Below, in pieces: positions 33,401 through 42,169 of a stretch of DNA of 64,000 nucleotides. The notes below the pieces were generated by a model. It was not told where the DNA came from, made no database searches, and saw nothing but the letters and a program-made list of their open reading frames with translations. Position 1 is the first letter of the stretch; every line of letters begins with the position of its first letter. Both the position numbers and the translations under genes were made by a program. Source of the stretch: Rufibacter tibetensis (GTDB taxonomy: Bacteria; Bacteroidota; Bacteroidia; Cytophagales; Hymenobacteraceae); assembly GCF_001310085.1 (NCBI RefSeq), contig NZ_CP012644.1, forward strand, positions 1 to 64,000, given 5' to 3'.

Positions 33401-33725
33401 CAATACTGAAATCTCCCTGAGCGTTAGTTGCGGTTGCCACCGTAGTCCCTTTTACCAGTACAGTAACCCCAATCAAAGGCGCCCCCTTATCATCTGTTAC
33501 CCTACCGGTAATTGTCTTTTCCTGCCCGGCCTGGAGGTACTTGCCTATCAAAGCACTTGATTTACTTTCCGGAGCCACTGTTACACCTTTTGCAAGAACA
33601 GCCCTACCATAGGATACCTCTATTGCATAAGCTCCTGAAAAGGTGGCGGAAAACAAAAATACCTGTAGCATGGCTGCTCTTGTTAGCCGTTCGAACAAGG
33701 CATAATTTCTAGATTCTTTTTCCAT
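30477..33725 (-). CDS. SusC/RagA-family TonB-dependent receptor (pair 2)
   Basis: Outer-membrane TonB-dependent transporter of 1082 residues. An extended N-terminus with a signal segment is followed by a CarboxypepD_reg-like domain (ITGRVTDDKGAPLIGVTVLV), a plug domain starting EEVVVVGYGEQKRANVLGAV, and the SusC/RagA signature ISILKDAAAAVYGARGAGGV. The barrel ends in FGLNISI. It partners SusD2, 12 bp downstream. The 438 bp upstream of it does not contain the GCAGGAT repeats found upstream of SusC1, so the two import systems appear to be controlled differently. Import of a pectic oligosaccharide is inferred from the neighbours. Confidence 0.96.
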   Translation of the reverse strand: MEKESRNYALFERLTRAAMLQVFLFSATFSGAYAIEVSYGRAVLAKGVTVAPESKSSALIGKYLQAGQEKTITGRVTDDKGAPLIGVTVLVKGTTVATATNAQGDFSIATPQIGGNLVFSFIGFEPQDVSINGRSVINVSLAPSANQMEEVVVVGYGEQKRANVLGAVATLNPAEVQDIPAANLSTLLQGRMPGVNVGQSSGRPGAGTSLSIRTRGSWTAEEPLYVIDGFIREGGEGKEAFDLLDPSEVESISILKDAAAAVYGARGAGGVVLVKTKTGKAGKAKINYSGSYGINDARQVVDVLNAYDHALLVNNRLRITNPTNYATNKDWFTDDELDQFKTLDHNWLDGAWGNSSTVRHTLNMSGGSNRVRYFGGGSYYKENGNLEGAQYQKYTLRLGLDADITDNLTASFNLSSNNDVDRRPFNREDGGNDAMDGTFESLLQTPRWIPSYINGLPVGYNQYQHALEITNRGGYSKSEATSTVVNAALEYKVPFIQGLSLKGSYNQSKRSADGKSYRLPYELYSFVMKGGNNHIFTDEVARTTTVKNDNRISFDHTTSKNYQLNANVAYNRSFGLHNVGALLVYEQSEFESENFDALREDIVVEDFEQFGGFSADKDDVRSGAAANGRMSYVGRLNYRFDERYLLEASFRYEGSTKFPPETRWGLFPAVAVGWRISEESFFKDNVGFMNNLKLRLSAGVVGNDGIGSSQWVRSYSTTNGAYLGGSGLTSAIQNRNEGVASTGVTWEKSSSFNGGIELGFVNNIRMEFDAYYKNTWDILDRPSSSLPQSAGFKNIPSVNYGEMEAWGYDGSVGYTGNIGKDFGYDVGVNMSWGKSKVLKKYQSPGVEGTWEDEIGRMPGGEVGYIAKGIIRTQEELDALLEANPNYTIKGRKPELGMLDFVDVGGPNRSNEPDGKIDGNDQRIIAPAVASLGFGINLGASYKGFRVSTNLGLGGFGTYSFYDKEAMRSPSATLNGPSFWRDHYSADNPNAAYPAPTDYGYNNERSTFWMRDGLTMNLNIVNASYQFPKSITEKIGVPEIRIYFTGRNLWRIINSLEYKDPSLSRFNSYPMMRSFNFGLNISI

Positions 33726-34163
33726 TCTGAGTATAGTTTCTGTTCATACAAACTTTTTTAGCAATAAGACTCTGAGCTACCTTATCAAAGGCTGCCTATT
33801 TTGTTTATTTATTATATATAATATAAATTTTCTTAGTTCACTTAAAAGCTTGACCAGCGCAGGCTTTCTTGCTTCCTTGCCGTGGCATGTTTGACCGGCA
33901 AAGTACAGCAACACTTGTTCAGCCCTGCTGGATGCATTCTTGAAGAGGCAACCCTGTTTTACCAGGTAATGAAGCAAACCTTGTTACCGTTCCTCACCTA
34001 AGGAAAAACCTTCCTTTCAAAACACAGCAACGATAACAACAACTCTGCATCAGGAGGCATTACCAATATGGGCTCTCTTCCACTAGAAGGCTTGCAACCT
34101 GATTTTACCTAAGGTTCCTATCACACGACCTTCTTCTGCTCAAAAACAGCATCTGTTCCGCCC
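33726..34163. other. Intergenic region upstream of SusC2
   Basis: This 438 bp gap probably contains the SusC2 promoter. A very A/T-rich stretch (about 33800-33830) could carry a -7 box on minus, but no clear -33/-7 pair or repeat site was found. No gene is supported. Confidence 0.5.
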
Positions 34164-34850
34164 TTAATTAGCGGACGCTTCTGCTTTTTGCCTTTTTGCC
34201 CAATCATCCCCAGCTTTCTTAAGATCATATCCCTCGGCTGAAAGATAGTTATTGATCTTACCTTTATACTTGCCAAACCACTGATGCTTTTTCTCGGAAG
34301 AGCCCGCATCCATGGCATGTTCACGTGCTTCTACCAACCACGTCATGATCTGGGCTTTCTGCGCTTCGGCAAGGTCAGGAAGCATCGCCAGGTAACCCTT
34401 GTAGGTGATAGGAACTACCCCGTAAGTCATACCATCTTTCACCTGGTCCACCTGGGCCGGGGTGAGTTCTGCCGAAAGCTTGGCTACATATTTAGTATGC
34501 AATTTGGAAAGGTCCTGGTCTGACTTTTCCTCTATTGATTTCTTACTTAAAATGGCTTTCCCTTCCTCTGCCCCAGACTTAACCGCTTTTAACTGGGCAT
34601 CTCTTCTTTCATGAATACTGTTCAAATCCTGATACTGCTGTGCAATGATAGATTGCACGCGCTTCGCCTTTGCAGAGTCCGCAAGCTTCATTGAAGCTAC
34701 AATCTTTCCGGCCCTCTGGTTAACGACGTTGAAGTAAGCAGCTTCCTCTTCCTTCGTTTTCTTTATATGCTGGGAGAAGGCAGGCACACCTACAGTCAGT
34801 AAAATTCCGAATAACAGCCAATACATTTTCATAAGCAGATTATTGTTCAT
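34164..34850 (-). CDS. DUF3826 family exported protein
   Basis: Small exported protein of about 229 residues (Sec signal in MKMYWLLFGILLTVGVPAFS). The frame opens at 34895; the ATG at 34850 is chosen, and an ATG at 34832 is equally possible. The mature part is mostly charged helices. The conserved DUF3826 core is seen in FNVVNQRAGKIVASMKLAD, the YGVVPITYKGYLAMLPDLAE block and WLVEAREHAMDAGSSEKKHQ then WFGKYKGKINNYLSAEGYDL. No enzymatic motif is evident to me. Genes of this family occur in polysaccharide loci of Bacteroidota, but their function is unknown. It is the gene upstream of SusC2, and a decayed second copy lies just downstream of SusD2. Confidence 0.85.
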   Translation of the reverse strand: MNNNLLMKMYWLLFGILLTVGVPAFSQHIKKTKEEEAAYFNVVNQRAGKIVASMKLADSAKAKRVQSIIAQQYQDLNSIHERRDAQLKAVKSGAEEGKAILSKKSIEEKSDQDLSKLHTKYVAKLSAELTPAQVDQVKDGMTYGVVPITYKGYLAMLPDLAEAQKAQIMTWLVEAREHAMDAGSSEKKHQWFGKYKGKINNYLSAEGYDLKKAGDDWAKRQKAEASAN

Positions 34851-34895
34851 ATTGAATGGATTTAGAGAACATCCCATATAATCCTCCCTATGCAA

Positions 34896-35533
34896 ATATC
34901 AATCATTAAACCTCTACATTCTTATGAGTTTTTATCAACTTACTGTATGATCTTATCATATTTAAAATATAGAGGACGTAATTGGCTATTGGGAAATAAA
35001 TTTTTCATTAGATTCGAATATAAACAACAATTTCACAAATCAATATCTTTCCTTTAAATTCGGCTACCGATTTGATGAAACATGGCTGCCTGGAGCCAGA
35101 GGGATAAGAAAACCAGTTTCAATGCTCACTTACCTTCGAAGCAACAGGCAACGTGTTTCCCCAAGCTTCTTTGTGCTGCCTGCCCTCACCGAGACTGGTA
35201 AATTCCTACAGTATTCAGGTGGTACACGCAGGGCCTTGGCAATAACTGCCCACGTTTGGTTGGCGTCAGGCTTCATTTTACATAAGGGTGAACAGAAAGC
35301 TGAAACGGTGCAGAAGCCCGCGCAGAGAAAGCCTGGGTAGAAAAATTTAAAAATGCAGCCCTCTCCCTTGCCCAGGTCTATGGAGTTGTAGGTCCTGTTT
35401 TCCCCATTGGTGCCTGGGCTGGTTTATGAATCGGCAAAAGGGAAACCAGGCCATGAGGAAAGAACAGAAAAGGCGGGGCCTTGAAGGCTACCGAGTCCAT
35501 TAGAAACCAACCATGTAAATAGCATCCCTACTG
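34896..35533. other. Divergent intergenic region between DUF3826 and GH106
   Basis: This roughly 640 bp region should contain promoters for both neighbours. A short plus-strand frame at 35122-35340 has no recognisable similarity and no clear start signal, so I do not call it a gene. No GCAGGAT repeat was found. Confidence 0.45.
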
Positions 35534-38500
35534 ATGAACAATAGCAAGTGGAATAGAAGAGAATTTCTCAAAAGAACAGGTACTGCTGGCCTGGGTCTTT
35601 GTGCGACAGGCATTCCGGTAAGCGGACTGTTGTCTTCCTGCGCTAAGACAGTATTTACCCACTATACCCAAACACCCGCGAACGCTTTACGGATGGCCTT
35701 TCAGTCTCCGCCTGAGGCTGCACTCCCATGGGTGTTCTGGTATTGGATGAAGGCCAGTGTCTCACGGGAGGGGCTTACCGCCGACCTGGAAGCCATGAAG
35801 GAGAGCGGCATTGGAGGGGCTTACCTTATGCCAATAAAGCCAGCGGACAACCCTCCCCTTTTCAGCCCGCCAGTAGAGACACTGACACCAGAATGGTGGG
35901 ATCTGGTGCGCCATGCCTTGAATGAGTCAGAGCGTCTTGGCCTCAAGATTGGGATGCATGCCTGTGACGGCTTTGCAGTAGCCGGTGGCCCCTGGATCAC
36001 CCCAGCGCTTTCGATGCAGAAAGTGGTGTGGACGGAAACGCATGTTACAGGAGGCAACCGGTACAGGGGGTCCTTGCCACAGCCAGAGACAAAGGAGGGG
36101 TATTACAAAGACATTGCCGTGCTGGCTTACCCGACACCGGAAGGCGCCATGTCGTCCACCGATGAGACTGTACCTGAAGTAACGACAAGTGTGCCAGGTG
36201 CTGACGCGACGTTCCTGGTGGTGAAAGGCAATGAAAAGACTTTTAACAGTGAGAACTCCTGCTGGATTCAGTACGCCTTCAAAAAGGATTTCACTTGCCG
36301 CTCCATCAAGATTACCACAAAGGGGAACAACCACCAGGCGCACCGGTTCACCATTCAAGTTAGTGACGACGGGAAAAGCTTCCGCACGGTAGAGCAGCTA
36401 AAACCTGCACGCCACGGCTGGCAGGACTATGACGCAAGCGCCACGCATGCCATACAACCTACCACCGCCCGTTTTTTCCGGTTTCTATACGACAAAGAAG
36501 GGACAGAGCCCGGGGCCGAAGACCTGGAAGCTGCCAAGTGGAAGCCGGTGCTGAAGGTAAGTGGCATCAGGCTTTCCAGCACACCGCGGATACATCAGTA
36601 TGAAGGGAAGACGGGTGAAGTGTGGCGTGTAGCCCGGCGTACCACCTCCAAGCAGGTACCTGATCGCCTTTGCGTAAAAACAGGCGAGCTTGTTGATCTC
36701 ACCGAAAAGATAGATGCTAGCGGGCATTTGACGTGGGAAGCACCGGCCGGAAACTGGACAATCCTCCGTATGGGGCATACTTCCACCGGACATACGAATT
36801 ACATCGGCGGAGCAGGCGTTGGCCTGGAGTGTGATAAGTTTAACCCAGAGGCTGCCCGGCTTCAGTTTGACAGCTGGTTTGGTGAGGCTGTTCGCCAGGC
36901 TGGCCCGGAACTGGCCAACCGCATCCTGAAGATATTCCACATTGACAGCTGGGAAGCGGGCAGTCAGAATTGGTCCCCTGTATTCCGGGAGGAGTTCAGG
37001 CGCCGCCGGGGCTATGATTTGTTGACGTACTTGCCTGCGATGGCAGGAGTTCCGGTTCAGAGTGCAGATGTATCGGAGCGCTTTCTATACGATGTGCGCC
37101 AAACGATTTCGGAGTTAATCCATGACAACTTCTTTGTGCCTATGGCGGACCTCGCCCGGGCCAAAGGCTGTACGTTCACCTCTGAAAACACGGCTCCGAC
37201 GATGTCCGGTGATGGCTTACGGCATTACAGTGCTGTCGATATACCGATGGGGGAGTTCTGGCTGAACAGCCCTTCCCATGACAAACCGAACGACATGCTG
37301 GATGCAATCTCAGGCGCTCACATTTATGGGAAACCCATTGTCCAGGCAGAGGCATTTACGACCGTGCGCATGGATTGGAGTGAACACCCTGCCATGCTGA
37401 AAGCAGTGGGCGACAGGAACTATGCGCTCGGAATTAACCGCTTTGTTTACCACGTGTATGTGCATAACCCGTGGCTTGACCGGAAGCCGGGCATGACCCT
37501 TGACGGCGTCGGTTTATATTTCCAGCGTGACCAAACCTGGTGGAAGCCCGGGCGTGCCTGGGTTACGTATGCGCAACGCTGCCAGGCGCTGCTCCAGCTG
37601 GGAAGCCCCGTTGCTGACCTTGCCATCTTCACGGGTGAAGAACTACCAAGACGCGCTTTGCTGCCAGACAGACTGGTACCTACTTTGCCGGGTATCTTCG
37701 GTGCAGACATGGTCGCAAGGGAAGCGAAACGATTGGCCAATGACGGTCAGCCCCTCCGTCAGAAACCGGCAGGTGTAACCTTGGCGGCCAACATGGCTGA
37801 TCCTGAAAACTGGGTGAACCCCTTGCGCGGCTATGCATACGACTCCATTAACCGGGATGCTTTACTGCGTCTCGCTGAGGTCAGGAACGGTAAAATCGTG
37901 TTGCCGGGCGGTGCCAGCTACAGCATCTTGGTGCTGCCCGCTGCGCATCAGATGGTGCCGGACAATGACCGCATGACTCCTGAAGTAGCTGCTCGTTTGC
38001 GGGAGCTGGTGGAGGCGGGAGCGACATTGGTCGTAAATGACCGGCCCGTCCATACGCCCAGCCTCCGGAATTACCCAGCCGATGACGTAGCCCTGCGGCA
38101 GACCGTCGAAGCCCTATGGGATGGGCAGCCCGAGGAAATAGAGGACAAAGTATCAGGAAGCTTTCTGATGTACCGGGTAGGGAAAGGGAGGGTGATAAAA
38201 GGCCCTTTCCATGCCGACTCATTCGAGGCATTGGGCATTCAGCGGGACATGACAGTACAGGATAAATCAAGACAACACGCCAGTGGGGTTGCCTGGACGC
38301 ACCGCACCGGACCTGGGATAGACATTTACTTCATCTCCAATCAGCAGGACACCTACCGGAATATAGAAGTTTCCCTACGGGCGGCGGGTCGATTGCCGGA
38401 GTTACTGGACCCGGTGACCGGCGAAGTGCAGAAGGCAACAAACTGGAGAGCAGAAAGGGGACGCACGGTTTTACCGCTGCAACTAGCTCCCCATGGCTCT

Positions 38501-39073
38501 CTGTTCGTTGTTTTACAGCAACCCACCCAGAAGAAAGGAGAAAACGAAGGTCAAAACTGGGCGGAGCCAGTCATTGTGCATACACTCGACGGAGCCTGGC
38601 AGCTTGCGTTTGATCCCCAATTTGGCGGGCCCGCTAAACCTGTTGTCTTCCATCAGTTGCAGGACTGGAGCAAGCATGCTGAATTCAACATCCGCCATTA
38701 CTCGGGTACGGGCTTATATTCCAAATCATTTCATTGGAAAGTACCGGCTGGCAAACCTTCACACGTCTGGCTTGACCTGGGGCATGTGGCCAATATAGCT
38801 GAGGTTACGCTCAACGGTATACCCTGTGGGGTTGCCTGGACGGCTCCTTACCGCGTGGAGATAGGCCATTCGCTTCAACCGGGCGAGAACCTCCTTTCGA
38901 TAGCGGTATCCAACACTTGGGCCAATCGCCTGATAGGGGACAAAAGCTTACCTGAAGCAGAACGTGTAACGAAAACCACGGCTCCTTACCGCCTGGAAGG
39001 AAAGCCACTTCTGGAGGCAGGGCTCTTGGGGCCGGTTACCGTTCAAACGGCAGCACCCAAGAAACCGTCTTAG
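35534..39073 (+). CDS. GH106 alpha-L-rhamnosidase-like enzyme, Tat-exported
   Basis: Large enzyme of 1179 residues with a twin-arginine signal (NRREFLKRTGTAGLGL) and a lipobox-like SGLLSSCAK, so it is probably exported folded and lipid-anchored. The GH106 layout is clear: an N-terminal TIM-barrel start (ALPWVFWYWMKASVSREGLT; SGIGGAYLMPIKPAD), LGLKIGMHACDGFAVAGGPW, ILKIFHIDSWEAGSQNWSP, the Glu-bearing TSENTAPTMSGDG and IVQAEAFTTV regions, and C-terminal sandwiches (GHVANIAEVTLNGIPCGVAW). GH106 enzymes remove alpha-L-rhamnose, including from RG-II (for example BT0986 and BT1001 of B. thetaiotaomicron). It lies on plus, against the general direction, and is followed 213 bp later by a CE15-like esterase. 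Confidence 0.92.
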   Translation: MNNSKWNRREFLKRTGTAGLGLCATGIPVSGLLSSCAKTVFTHYTQTPANALRMAFQSPPEAALPWVFWYWMKASVSREGLTADLEAMKESGIGGAYLMPIKPADNPPLFSPPVETLTPEWWDLVRHALNESERLGLKIGMHACDGFAVAGGPWITPALSMQKVVWTETHVTGGNRYRGSLPQPETKEGYYKDIAVLAYPTPEGAMSSTDETVPEVTTSVPGADATFLVVKGNEKTFNSENSCWIQYAFKKDFTCRSIKITTKGNNHQAHRFTIQVSDDGKSFRTVEQLKPARHGWQDYDASATHAIQPTTARFFRFLYDKEGTEPGAEDLEAAKWKPVLKVSGIRLSSTPRIHQYEGKTGEVWRVARRTTSKQVPDRLCVKTGELVDLTEKIDASGHLTWEAPAGNWTILRMGHTSTGHTNYIGGAGVGLECDKFNPEAARLQFDSWFGEAVRQAGPELANRILKIFHIDSWEAGSQNWSPVFREEFRRRRGYDLLTYLPAMAGVPVQSADVSERFLYDVRQTISELIHDNFFVPMADLARAKGCTFTSENTAPTMSGDGLRHYSAVDIPMGEFWLNSPSHDKPNDMLDAISGAHIYGKPIVQAEAFTTVRMDWSEHPAMLKAVGDRNYALGINRFVYHVYVHNPWLDRKPGMTLDGVGLYFQRDQTWWKPGRAWVTYAQRCQALLQLGSPVADLAIFTGEELPRRALLPDRLVPTLPGIFGADMVAREAKRLANDGQPLRQKPAGVTLAANMADPENWVNPLRGYAYDSINRDALLRLAEVRNGKIVLPGGASYSILVLPAAHQMVPDNDRMTPEVAARLRELVEAGATLVVNDRPVHTPSLRNYPADDVALRQTVEALWDGQPEEIEDKVSGSFLMYRVGKGRVIKGPFHADSFEALGIQRDMTVQDKSRQHASGVAWTHRTGPGIDIYFISNQQDTYRNIEVSLRAAGRLPELLDPVTGEVQKATNWRAERGRTVLPLQLAPHGSLFVVLQQPTQKKGENEGQNWAEPVIVHTLDGAWQLAFDPQFGGPAKPVVFHQLQDWSKHAEFNIRHYSGTGLYSKSFHWKVPAGKPSHVWLDLGHVANIAEVTLNGIPCGVAWTAPYRVEIGHSLQPGENLLSIAVSNTWANRLIGDKSLPEAERVTKTTAPYRLEGKPLLEAGLLGPVTVQTAAPKKPS

Positions 39074-39286
39074 GGAGGCAAGGAAGGAAGCCTTTCTGAA
39101 ACCGGGCCATTCTGCTGATCACCTACCCGACGTACTCCCATTGGGACCTGGGGAAAGGCTATGGCCTGTGGAATAGGGGAAGGAACCACAAGGCTCTTGC
39201 AGGCGTGCCCCTGCTTTCGTCAACATCCTTTTCTGCAGTAGGCTTCCCCCCTTACCACCGTCGTCACTTTGATAATATTCCTAACA

Positions 39287-40576
39287 ATGCTTCATAAACA
39301 CCTTCTGAAATGTATTGTAGCGCTACAGGTTGCGCTTACGCCAGTACACTGTGCTTTTCCTCAGAATTTCGACGAGTCAAAGGTGCAGGCATACACATTG
39401 CCTGATCCCCTGGTTTTCCAGGATGGCTCAAAAGTGACGACGCCCCAAGCGTGGCACACAAGGCGGCGAGCAGAGATAATCGAGGTTTTGGAAAGGGAGA
39501 TGTATGGCAGGACACCCGAGCACCCGGCAAAAATGCGGTTTGAGGTTTTTGACAAGGAGCCCCGGGCGCTAAATGGCCAGGCAACCAGAAAGCAGATAAC
39601 GCTTTTTCTGACGGGGGAATGCACCGGCCCAAAAATTGATTTGCTGCTTTACCTGCCAAAGAAGGGGAAGGGACCTGTACCCGTGTTTTTAGGGCTGAAC
39701 TTTGAAGGGAACCACGGAGTCCATACAGACCCCGGTATTCGGCTTTCCTCCAATTGGGTATGGCCGGGAGGGGCCGGTGTTGTCAACCAGCTTCCTACAG
39801 AGGCTTCCCGCGGTGCCACCGCCAGCCGATGGCCCATTGAAATGATTTTGGACCGTGGGTATGGTGTGGCGACCATCTATGCGGGGGATATAGATCCCGA
39901 TAAGCATGATGGGTTCAAGAACGGTGTCCATGCCCTTTACCCGGAGCTGCAGAACCGGGGAGACAATTTCAGCACCATGGCTGCCTGGGCCTGGGGTTTG
40001 AGCCTGGCGATGGACTACCTGCAAACGGACAGGCAGGTGAACTCCCGGAGAGTAATGCTATTCGGGTTTTCAAGGATGGGCAAGGCAGCCTTATGGGCTG
40101 GTGCCCGGGACCCTCGCTTTGCCATGGTGATCAGCAACGAATCCGGGGGCGGTGGGGCTGCCTTATCAAAGCGCAATTACGGAGAGGATGTGGAACGGCT
40201 CAACAAAGGCAATCCCCATTGGTTTAGCGGTAACTTCAGGAAGTATAACCGGAATGAAGCATCCCTCCCTTTTGATCAGCATATGGTGATTGCACTCATA
40301 GCACCACGCCCGGTGTACATCGCCAGTGCAGAGGAGGACAAAGGGGCGGACCCCTATGGGGAGTTCCTTGCGGCCAAGGCAGCAGACCCCGTTTACCGTT
40401 TCCTGGGCACTGACGGGCTTCCTGCAGGGGGATTCCCGGAGGTAAATAAACCCGTGTACGGCCGTCTCGGGTACCACATCAGGTCAGGTAAGCATGATGT
40501 CACCAGGTATGACTGGGAACAATATCTGAATTTTGCTGACATACACTTTCGCAAAAGAAAGGCGGAGCAGCGTTAA
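39287..40576 (+). CDS. CE15-like glucuronoyl/uronate esterase
   Basis: Exported alpha/beta-hydrolase of about 429 residues. The frame extends to a TTG at 39269; the ATG at 39287 gives a proper signal (MLHKHLLKCIVALQVALTPV). The nucleophile elbow GFSRMGK (Ser268 counted from 39269) matches the GxSRxGK motif of family CE15. A Glu follows in SNESGGGGAAL, and a C-terminal His is in GYHIRSGKHDVT. CE15 enzymes cleave esters of 4-O-methyl-glucuronate. Here the target may be methyl-esterified galacturonate or glucuronate in pectin, which would make it a functional relative of CE19 pectin methylesterases; this is inference. The gene follows GH106 on plus and converges on the third PL1. Confidence 0.82.
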   Translation: MLHKHLLKCIVALQVALTPVHCAFPQNFDESKVQAYTLPDPLVFQDGSKVTTPQAWHTRRRAEIIEVLEREMYGRTPEHPAKMRFEVFDKEPRALNGQATRKQITLFLTGECTGPKIDLLLYLPKKGKGPVPVFLGLNFEGNHGVHTDPGIRLSSNWVWPGGAGVVNQLPTEASRGATASRWPIEMILDRGYGVATIYAGDIDPDKHDGFKNGVHALYPELQNRGDNFSTMAAWAWGLSLAMDYLQTDRQVNSRRVMLFGFSRMGKAALWAGARDPRFAMVISNESGGGGAALSKRNYGEDVERLNKGNPHWFSGNFRKYNRNEASLPFDQHMVIALIAPRPVYIASAEEDKGADPYGEFLAAKAADPVYRFLGTDGLPAGGFPEVNKPVYGRLGYHIRSGKHDVTRYDWEQYLNFADIHFRKRKAEQR

Positions 40577-40696
40577 AACCGTAAAACGGGACGGGTACAG
40601 TCCTGGGGTATCAACGGACCTGTATCTTTGAACATCCCCCCGGGTAGCTTCTTGCCTGTAGTCGGCACCATGCAGGGGCTTCCTGCTAGTGGCTTC

Positions 40697-42124
40697 CTAA
40701 CTTTTCCTGCTTATGGATATGCGGTTCAGGTATTCCTCTAGATTCGTGAACCCATCTTTATCCCTGTCGCCGTTCCGGTCTTCGGCATCGTTTGGATTCA
40801 ACCCATGCTTTTTCTCCCACGCATCGGGCATGCCATCGTGATCAGAGTCATCAGGGGCTTTCGCCGCATCATATGCGGGCCACCCTCCCACCCCTGCCGG
40901 TGAATCAATGATCCCAGCTTTCCCGAAGCTTCCGTACCCGCTTGCCGTACCCTTTCGGGTTTCCTCCACCACCCTTGCATCAACTTCATCGCGGCTCGGG
41001 AAAGAAGCTCCCGCATCTTGCAGTACCCGTTTATAGGCAGTTTCTGCGGACTCCAACGGCACCTTCACCCTAACCTGGAAAGGAGCCGCTGCTTTCGCCT
41101 GGCCCCGGTTCCCCGCTGGCAGTTCAGACAGATCCAGCCCTAGCCAGTTATCATTGGTCATCTGACTGTGGCCTTTCATCACATTCCCGGACAAGTACCA
41201 CTCCCCCACCCCTCTGGCTTTACTGGCCGTGTAGTTCGCGTGCACAAACTTCAGGTTAGGTGGCGTAGCGGGCCCCGGTTTGTAGTAGTTATTGACCAAA
41301 TTCACCTTGGACTGCCCATTCGGTATTTCAACCTCACCGCCGTAACAAGCGTTTTCTCTTCCCCAGTTGTATACCACATTGTTACGGTAATCGACCAAAG
41401 CGATGGTATCATGGGCCCTGGCGCCGTTGAACCTTACTGTACGGCTTACTTGGTTGGCGATGAGATTATGGTGATAGGAAGCCTTTTGTCCGCCCCACAC
41501 CCCGGCGTAGGACCGGCCCCCTTTCATATGCCCGGCATTGTAAAGGCCCTCACTGATGATACACCACTGTACGGTGGTATTTTCAGTGTCATAGAGAGCC
41601 GCACATTCTTCATTTGCCCAACTAAAAGAACAGTGGTCAATGATAACGTCATGGCAGTTTTCCATGTCAAACCCGTAGAGGCCGCTTGCGGCGGTGCCTC
41701 CCGGGCGGGACCGAAGGTACCGTACAATGATATTGCCATGGTTCCCGCCCTTACTTTTCGCATTCGCACCGTTGAGAATGAAAGAATGCCCTTTCAGGCA
41801 TATGCCATCACCAGGGGCTGTTTGTCCTGCAATGGTGATGTTGGACCTTTTAACCTGAATCTCCGATTGCAGCTCAATTATCCCTGCCACCCTGAATACA
41901 ACCGTCAGAGGTTCACCCGGATGCTCTTTTAAAGCCTGCCGAAAACTTCCGGGCCCATCATCTTGTAGGTTCGTAACTTCCGCCACTTTCCCTCCCCTTC
42001 CTCCGGTAGCATATTTGCCGAAGCCCTCTGCCCCGGGGAAAGCCACTTGCTGGGCCTGCAAAGTACTGGCACCGCAAATGCTTGCTAACAAATACAGGCT
42101 CCAGGCATAAAAACATCTATCCAT
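40697..42124 (-). CDS. PL1 pectate lyase (third, divergent)
   Basis: Exported PL1 lyase of 475 residues with a Sec signal (SLYLLASICGASTLQAQ). The beta-helix begins VAFPGAEGFGKYATGGRGG; core motifs are ITIAGQTAPGDGICLKGH, IIVRYLRSRPGG, IIDHCSFSWANEECAALYD and YNAGHMKGGRSYAGVWGG. A C-terminal Ca-binding repeat is present (DDSDHDGMPDAWEKKHGLNP; DRDKDGFTNLEEYLN). It lacks the helical spacer of copies A and B and belongs to a different PL1 subgroup. It probably cleaves homogalacturonan or a less methylated or substituted pectin by beta-elimination. It lies 45 bp downstream of GH127 and ends convergently with the CE15-like gene. Confidence 0.93.
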   Translation of the reverse strand: MDRCFYAWSLYLLASICGASTLQAQQVAFPGAEGFGKYATGGRGGKVAEVTNLQDDGPGSFRQALKEHPGEPLTVVFRVAGIIELQSEIQVKRSNITIAGQTAPGDGICLKGHSFILNGANAKSKGGNHGNIIVRYLRSRPGGTAASGLYGFDMENCHDVIIDHCSFSWANEECAALYDTENTTVQWCIISEGLYNAGHMKGGRSYAGVWGGQKASYHHNLIANQVSRTVRFNGARAHDTIALVDYRNNVVYNWGRENACYGGEVEIPNGQSKVNLVNNYYKPGPATPPNLKFVHANYTASKARGVGEWYLSGNVMKGHSQMTNDNWLGLDLSELPAGNRGQAKAAAPFQVRVKVPLESAETAYKRVLQDAGASFPSRDEVDARVVEETRKGTASGYGSFGKAGIIDSPAGVGGWPAYDAAKAPDDSDHDGMPDAWEKKHGLNPNDAEDRNGDRDKDGFTNLEEYLNRISISRKS

Positions 42125-42169
42125 CGCGTAGGGAGGTTATAGTGGTTTAACTTTTTTGTTTGGCGCAAA

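Noticed and set aside
35122-35340. 72-codon plus-strand frame in an intergenic region
   Set aside because: No similarity, no clear start signal and unlike neighbouring proteins; probably chance.
40577-40696. Possible bidirectional terminator between convergent genes
   Set aside because: The pairing around TACAGTCC needs a bulge and has no U-tract; too weak to call.
41168-41932. 254-codon plus-strand open frame
   Set aside because: It is antisense to the third PL1; the repeated hydrophobic look comes from beta-helix codons read backwards.
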